From: Neobacillus sp. WH10
GTDB taxonomy: Bacteria; Bacillota; Bacilli; Bacillales; Cytobacillaceae
Direction: 5' to 3'
NCBI RefSeq assembly: GCF_030123405.1
Contig: NZ_CP126110.1
Location: 2,294,001-2,358,000, forward strand
Length of the DNA stretch: 64,000 nucleotides
The position numbers and the translations under genes were made by a program. Of this stretch, positions 60,369 through 64,000 are shown piece after piece. The notes beneath the pieces were generated by a model. The model searched no databases. It saw only the letters and a list, made by a program, of their open reading frames with translations, and was not told the origin of the DNA. The first letter of the stretch is position 1; each line of letters starts with the position of its first letter.

Positions 60369-60971
60369 ATGTCACATTTTATTCAGTCCATCTTTGATTT
60401 GCTTTCAGGCCTTGGTTATCTTGGCATTACCCTAGGCTTAATGATCGAAATTATTCCAAGTGAGATCGTCTTGGCCTACGGTGGTTATTTAGTTTCTATC
60501 GGAAAAATTTCATTCATCGGGGCAGTGGTCGCAGGAACAATAGGGGGGATTATCGCCCAGTGGTTTCTGTATTGGTTAGGGAAATATGGTGGAAGACCAA
60601 TCCTCGATAAATACGGAAAGTATTTGTTGATCAAACCACATCATATGGATCTTGCCCAACAATGGTTCAGCAAATATGGGTCAGGCGTTATTTTTACGGC
60701 ACGCTTTATCCCTTTTGTAAGACATGCGATTTCCATTCCTGCTGGTATTGCCCGGATGCCTTTTTCAAAGTTTAGCATTTATACCATTGCCGCAATTATT
60801 CCATGGTCGATTCTCTTTTTATATCTAGGGATGACCTTGGGAACGAAATGGGATCAAATCAATCAAGCTGCAAAACCGTTTGTTACACCTGCAATAATAA
60901 TTGCCATCATTTTTACACTTTGCTACCTCGTTTATAAATGGAAATTTAAAAAAATGAAAACAAAAAGCTAA
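60369..60971 (+). CDS. DedA-family membrane protein
   Basis: A 200-residue DedA protein. Landmarks are MIEIIPSEIVLAYGGYLVSIGKISFIGAVVAGTIGG (re-entrant loop with the acidic EIIPSE and G-rich segment), KYGGRPILDKYGKYLLI and FTARFIPFVRHAISIPAGIARMPFSKF, the F-x-x-R-x-x-P-x-x-R motif of the family. A terminal helix and lysine-rich tail follow. DedA proteins recycle undecaprenyl phosphate or scramble phospholipids; which applies here is not known. The ribosome binding site is AAAGGTAGG. Confidence 0.92.
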   Translation: MSHFIQSIFDLLSGLGYLGITLGLMIEIIPSEIVLAYGGYLVSIGKISFIGAVVAGTIGGIIAQWFLYWLGKYGGRPILDKYGKYLLIKPHHMDLAQQWFSKYGSGVIFTARFIPFVRHAISIPAGIARMPFSKFSIYTIAAIIPWSILFLYLGMTLGTKWDQINQAAKPFVTPAIIIAIIFTLCYLVYKWKFKKMKTKS

Positions 60972-61069
60972 TGTATTGAAAGAACATTCGGTTATCAAAT
61001 TCAGATACTGATATAGCTTAAATAAACCTACTGTCAAATACCTAACTAAGACGATAGGGACATGCTCCG

Positions 61070-61215
61070 TTGGTCAACAAATAAATAATTTTATTATCAA
61101 GACTTGCTTAAAAATGTCCAGACCCTCAGCAAAATCACATAATACAGTTATAAACAAACATTATTACTGTAATCTTGGCTGAAGGGTGGAATGCTTTTTT
61201 AGCAAGTCTTTTTTT
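61070..61215 (+). ncRNA. Candidate small RNA: three-tier hairpin of about 112 nt with own promoter and T run
   Basis: Outer arms 61099-61114 and 61195-61210 pair in 15 of 16 positions (AAGACTTGCT.AAAAA / TTTTT.AGCAAGTCTT) and are followed by TTTTT. Inside, ACCC-TCAGC (61122-61130) pairs with GCTGA-GGGT (61178-61187), and TACAGT (61143-61148) pairs with ACTGTA (61166-61171). TTGGTC (61070-61075) and TATTAT (61092-61097), 16 nt apart, could be a promoter. An insertion element with terminal repeats is the alternative. The rest of the gap between dedA and the PAP2 gene is AT-rich without a gene. Confidence 0.4.
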
Positions 61216-61318
61216 GATTTAGGGAAGTAAGGAGATGGTAGAGAATTTATTGTTATATTAAGGTACTATATGGTATGTTTTTAAAGACGCTTTAAATTCA
61301 CCTTGAGAGGATCTTGTT

Positions 61319-61981
61319 ATGAATCTTAAATTAAATCTAATTATCGCTTTCATCATAAGTTTAGTCTGCGTTCTCAGCTTCGGCTTAATCACGTTGTTAA
61401 TAAGTGACAATACTATCATAGATTTTGATAGGGATGTAATAGCAGCTATCCAAGGACTGGAATCGCCATTTTTAACAAAAGTGATGAAATTTTTTACCTT
61501 TATTGGTTCTACTCCATTTGTTATCATTTTATGTATCGTTTTAATATTTTTCCTTTATAAAGTATTACATCATCGTTCAGAATTAATATTATTCATTTCT
61601 GCGATTATCGGTTCAGCAGTATTAAACCAAATTTTAAAACAGGTTTTCCACCGTGCTCGTCCTAATTTCCATCGTTTAATTGATATTTCAGGGTATAGTT
61701 ATCCAAGTGGACATGCTATGAATGCATTTACCGTTTATGTGATTATTACGTTTTTGCTTTGGCGCCATATTTCAACTAAGTGGGGAAGAAGCATCCTGAT
61801 TATTTTTAGTGCTTTTATGATATTGGCGATTGGAACGAGCAGGATCTATTTAGGTGTCCACTATCCAAGTGATATTATTGGAGGATATTTAGCGAGTGGA
61901 TTTTGGTTAACAGTTGCAATTTGGTTTTTCCAATTTTACCAAGAAAAGCGTTATAATAAGAAATATAAAAGCGGAAACTAA
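61319..61981 (+). CDS. PAP2-family phosphatase (undecaprenyl- or phosphatidylglycerol-phosphate type)
   Basis: A 220-residue integral membrane phosphatase. The three PAP2 motifs are intact: KQVFHRARPNFHRL (K-x6-RP), YPSGHAMNAFTVY (PSGH) and SRIYLGVHYPSDIIGGY (SR-x5-H-x3-D). Six helices are predicted, with an N-terminal signal-like helix. Members dephosphorylate undecaprenyl pyrophosphate or phosphatidylglycerophosphate on the outer face. A PssA-like phospholipid synthase follows 34 nt downstream, suggesting one operon and a lipid role. The ribosome binding site is GAGAGG. Confidence 0.9.
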   Translation: MNLKLNLIIAFIISLVCVLSFGLITLLISDNTIIDFDRDVIAAIQGLESPFLTKVMKFFTFIGSTPFVIILCIVLIFFLYKVLHHRSELILFISAIIGSAVLNQILKQVFHRARPNFHRLIDISGYSYPSGHAMNAFTVYVIITFLLWRHISTKWGRSILIIFSAFMILAIGTSRIYLGVHYPSDIIGGYLASGFWLTVAIWFFQFYQEKRYNKKYKSGN

Positions 61982-62014
61982 TGGTTGGTATCTTATTGAC
62001 CTTTGCTCTGCTAA

Positions 62015-62728
62015 TTGAAAACTGGAGTGATACATATTATTAGAAACAGTATTCCTAACCTTTTTACCCTTGCTAATTTATTTTCTGGCTTTTTATCGGT
62101 CATGTATTCAGCGCAAGGGGATTACAAGAATGCCGCTATTTTAATCTTAATTGGAATGATGCTCGACAGCATGGATGGCCGCATTGCCAGAATGCTTCGT
62201 GTGGAAAGTGATTTGGGAAAAGAACTTGACTCTCTGGCAGATATCGTCACCTTTGGTGTAGCACCGGCAATGATGGCCTATTATTCCTATTATTCCTCTT
62301 TTGGTGCAGTCGGAATGGCGGTCGCTGGACTTTTTCCATTATTTGGGGCGTACCGACTGGCACGGTTCAACATTAATGCCGTGAAATCTTCGTTAAAGTA
62401 TTTTACAGGCGTTCCGATTACAGCTGCGGGTGGCTTGTTAACACTCTTGACTCTGTTTCATGGAAAGATGCCTGGTTTCATCTTTGTCATCGCGTTTTTC
62501 TTACTTTGCTATTTGATGGTAAGTACAATAAAAATTCCTAGCCTAAAGGATATCCCTCTCCCGAAATATGGCATTATTATTACACTTTTTTTAGGATACG
62601 CAATTTATCTTGTCTTTAAAAAGGAACAGCTTCGATTTCCATATTTCATCTATGTAGCTATACCGCTGTATGTCGCCTTCATAGGATACCAATTAGTACG
62701 GACAAAAAGGAAAAATAGTACAAAATAA
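62015..62728 (+). CDS. pssA: CDP-diacylglycerol--serine O-phosphatidyltransferase (PssA-like)
   Basis: A CDP-alcohol phosphatidyltransferase of about 230 residues with several helices. The catalytic motif is complete: DSMDGRIARMLRVESDLGKELDSLADIVTFGVAP (D-G-x2-A-R-x8-G-x3-D-x3-D). It converts CDP-diacylglycerol and serine to phosphatidylserine in the membrane; the longer length and GAYRLARFNI region fit PssA. The start is uncertain: TTG 62015 and GTG 62024 are in frame, while GGAGTGA (62021-62027) would best serve an ATT near 62036, giving a start near IRNSIPNLFTLANLFSGF. The usual psd partner is absent. Confidence 0.85.
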   Translation: MKTGVIHIIRNSIPNLFTLANLFSGFLSVMYSAQGDYKNAAILILIGMMLDSMDGRIARMLRVESDLGKELDSLADIVTFGVAPAMMAYYSYYSSFGAVGMAVAGLFPLFGAYRLARFNINAVKSSLKYFTGVPITAAGGLLTLLTLFHGKMPGFIFVIAFFLLCYLMVSTIKIPSLKDIPLPKYGIIITLFLGYAIYLVFKKEQLRFPYFIYVAIPLYVAFIGYQLVRTKRKNSTK

Positions 62729-62730
62729 AT

Positions 62731-62775
62731 AGGTGTCAGGCACCATGTGAAATTTTCACATGGTGCCTGACACCT
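62731..62775. repeat. 45-bp near-perfect palindrome (22-bp arms, 1-nt centre)
   Basis: Arms 62731-62752 and 62754-62775 are fully complementary; each contains GGTGTCAGGCACC or its complement and GTGAAA/TTTCAC next to the centre. It lies 3 nt after the pssA stop and is followed by TTTATT, so it can terminate pssA. The GGTGCCTGACACC core is a text I associate with dispersed intergenic repeats in Bacillaceae. The remaining 250 bases to the next gene show nothing I recognise. Confidence 0.75.
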
Positions 62776-63033
62776 TTATTACTACTATCACTATTTTTAT
62801 GTGAATTCTAATTGATATGACCCAAATGGATCAGGGCGACTGTTATGCTGCGATAAAGAAGCTGTAAATTATGTTTAGTATATGTGATATTCCGTCTTCA
62901 CCATCGTTCAAGTGCTTAAGTAAAAAGAGTTGAAGTGAAAGCCAACGAACCATTATTTCATTGCTTAAAATTGTCTATTTTAATATAATCGTGGGATAAT
63001 AATGAGGAATACATAGAAAGAGGAGAGCACAAA

Positions 63034-63342
63034 ATGAAGGTAAAAATCAATCGAAATGCTGCAAAAGCATTGAAAAAAATGATGGAACAAGAAGAGGCAC
63101 AAGGGAAGCTATTCCGTGTTTACGTTACAAGCATCCACGGGGATCATGCACACTATGATTTGAGACTTGATACGCCAACTGAAAATGATGAAGTAGTCAA
63201 AACCGATAAGGAAATTGACTTTATTCTCGATAAAAACGACGAGTATCTTGATGGTGTGTGGATTCAGCTTTTTCATGTCCCAAAAGAGGAATGGCTGATT
63301 ACCAATCCTTCAAAAGGCGGACACCACCATCATCATCATTAA
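63034..63342 (+). CDS. HesB/IscA-like (YneR-type) protein with natural hexahistidine C-terminus
   Basis: A 102-residue protein of the iron-sulfur-cluster-biosynthesis-like (HesB/YneR) family. It opens with KVKINRNAAKALKKMMEQEEAQGKLFRVYVT, the A-type fold start, and has YDLRLDTPTENDEVVKTDKEIDFILDKNDEYLDGVWI, ending in FHVPKEEWLITNPSKGG. It contains no cysteine at all, so it cannot hold a cluster like IscA or SufA. The last six residues are histidines (63322-63339), encoded CAC CAC CAT CAT CAT CAT, before TAA. The ribosome binding site is AGAGGAG. The function of YneR-type proteins is unknown. Confidence 0.85.
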   Translation: MKVKINRNAAKALKKMMEQEEAQGKLFRVYVTSIHGDHAHYDLRLDTPTENDEVVKTDKEIDFILDKNDEYLDGVWIQLFHVPKEEWLITNPSKGGHHHHHH

Positions 63343-63346
63343 TTTG

Positions 63347-63384
63347 AAAACACTTGGGGCGATTGCTCCCAAGTGTTTTATTTT
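63347..63384 (+). terminator. Intrinsic terminator
   Basis: AAAACACTTGGG (63347-63358) pairs with CCCAAGTGTTTT (63368-63379), followed by ATTTT. Confidence 0.85.
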
Positions 63385-63471
63385 CAAGTATTATTTTCAA
63401 AATACTTGAAATTATTCATATATATTTCATATAATCCTATTATTGCTATCATTGAAAAAAGGAGATTACTA

Positions 63472-64000
63472 ATGATTCGACGTTTCTTTTCGTATTACCG
63501 CCCGCACAAACGGCTTTTCATATTAGACTTCAGCAGTGCAGTTATAGTTGCTGTTCTTGAATTAGCCTTCCCGCTGGCGGTTAGTTGGTTTATTGATGAA
63601 TTGCTGCCTGGTGGCGATTGGCAGGCGATAGTCTCAGTGAGTATCGGACTTTTCCTTGTTTACTTATTAAGTACCTTCCTACAATTTATTGTGAATTATT
63701 GGGGCCATAAGCTTGGGATTAATATTGAAACCGATATGAGGCAAGAACTGTTTGAACATGTCCAAAAGCAATCGTTTCGCTTTTTTGACAATACGAAAAC
63801 GGGGCATATCATGAGCAGAATTACCAATGATCTGTTTGATTTAGGCGAGCTTGCCCACCATGGACCAGAAGATGTCTTTATCGCCATGATGACCTTTATC
63901 GGTGCATTCTGGATTATGCTGACGATCAATGTGAAGCTCTCTCTTGTTGCCGTTCTAATCTTGCCATTTTTAATTCTTCTAGTAATTGTCTGTAATTTAA
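63472..64000 (+). CDS. ABC exporter half-transporter (MsbA/YgaD-like), partial at window edge
   Basis: The N-terminal 176 residues of a fused membrane-ATPase exporter that runs off the right end. The visible part is the type I ABC transmembrane domain: RRFFSYYRPHKRLFILDFSSA, helices near residues 15-38, 55-77 and 130-150, and the coupling-helix region RQELFEHVQKQSFRFFDNTKTGHIMSRITND, which is highly typical of YgaD/BmrA-class lipid or drug exporters. The ATP-binding domain is outside the window. The ATG at 63472 follows AAAAAAGGAG. Confidence 0.9.
   Translation, partial: MIRRFFSYYRPHKRLFILDFSSAVIVAVLELAFPLAVSWFIDELLPGGDWQAIVSVSIGLFLVYLLSTFLQFIVNYWGHKLGINIETDMRQELFEHVQKQSFRFFDNTKTGHIMSRITNDLFDLGELAHHGPEDVFIAMMTFIGAFWIMLTINVKLSLVAVLILPFLILLVIVCNL

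Noticed and set aside
61099..61210. Miniature inverted-repeat transposable element
   Set aside because: The outer arms could be terminal repeats, but I see no matching target duplication at the flanks, and the inner stems favour an RNA structure. Kept only as an alternative.
1..64000. CRISPR arrays, tRNA or rRNA genes, prophage or complete insertion sequences
   Set aside because: I looked for regularly spaced repeats, cloverleaf ends, transposases and phage genes and saw none that could be supported.

Overview
The window looks like chromosome from a low-GC, spore-forming member of the Bacillaceae. Support comes from a CotA-type spore-coat laccase, a complete dltX-A-B-C-D operon, Hmp, NDH-2 with Rex-type operators, a T-box leader, a yybP-ykoY manganese riboswitch, AGGAGG-type ribosome binding sites and many TTG/GTG starts. 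The presence of selB and several unusual fusions suggest a Bacillus sensu lato lineage outside B. subtilis, but I cannot name the species. No rRNA, tRNA, CRISPR array, prophage or complete insertion sequence was seen.

Layout. 1-7.7 kb: a partial FAD dehydrogenase, a padR-DUF2812 pair, small membrane and secreted proteins, a HAD phosphatase overlapping an alpha/beta hydrolase, an uncharacterised HEAQH protein, an isolated VWA-like domain and a GNAT. 7.8-14.5 kb: mntH with a probable MntR operator, selB, a TerD-TerB fusion and an amino-acid/sodium symporter. 14.6-21.1 kb: a MarR-MMPL exporter operon divergent from an adaptor-ATPase-permease operon whose last gene is a truncated MacB permease fused to a PepSY-type membrane protein. 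21.1-31.5 kb: a cupredoxin membrane protein, T-box-controlled archaeal-type prolyl-tRNA synthetase, YdcF, DegV, flavohemoglobin, SGNH hydrolase, an ABC-2 type exporter and a VOC protein. 31.6-40.8 kb: NDH-2, TatA, the dlt operon, a structured intergenic element and an M42 aminopeptidase. 40.8-49.3 kb: CorA and a divergent CorA-like protein, a radical SAM/SPASM protein, a VTT protein, a resolvase-like fragment, a LysE remnant, an MFS exporter and CotA. 49.4-54.8 kb: a xanthine-dehydrogenase-type molybdenum hydroxylase operon with a frameshifted pucB-like gene. 54.8-64 kb: class B PBP, M32 carboxypeptidase, riboswitch plus TerC-family Mn exporter, DedA, PAP2, PssA, a HesB-like protein with a natural His6 tail and a partial ABC exporter.

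Themes. Manganese handling appears twice: import (mntH with its operator) and export (the riboswitch-controlled TerC protein). Redox control appears at ndh (two Rex-type sites) and hmp (one FNR-type site centred near -41.5 of a predicted start). Envelope functions are scattered through the window: D-alanylation of teichoic acids, PBP2, PssA, PAP2, DedA/VTT and TatA. I found no convincing new multi-gene defence or biosynthetic system. The most unusual items are the chimeric permease, the orphan selB, the CorA-like protein with SMN in place of GMN, a three-tier hairpin of about 112 nt behind its own promoter, and two other structured intergenic regions.
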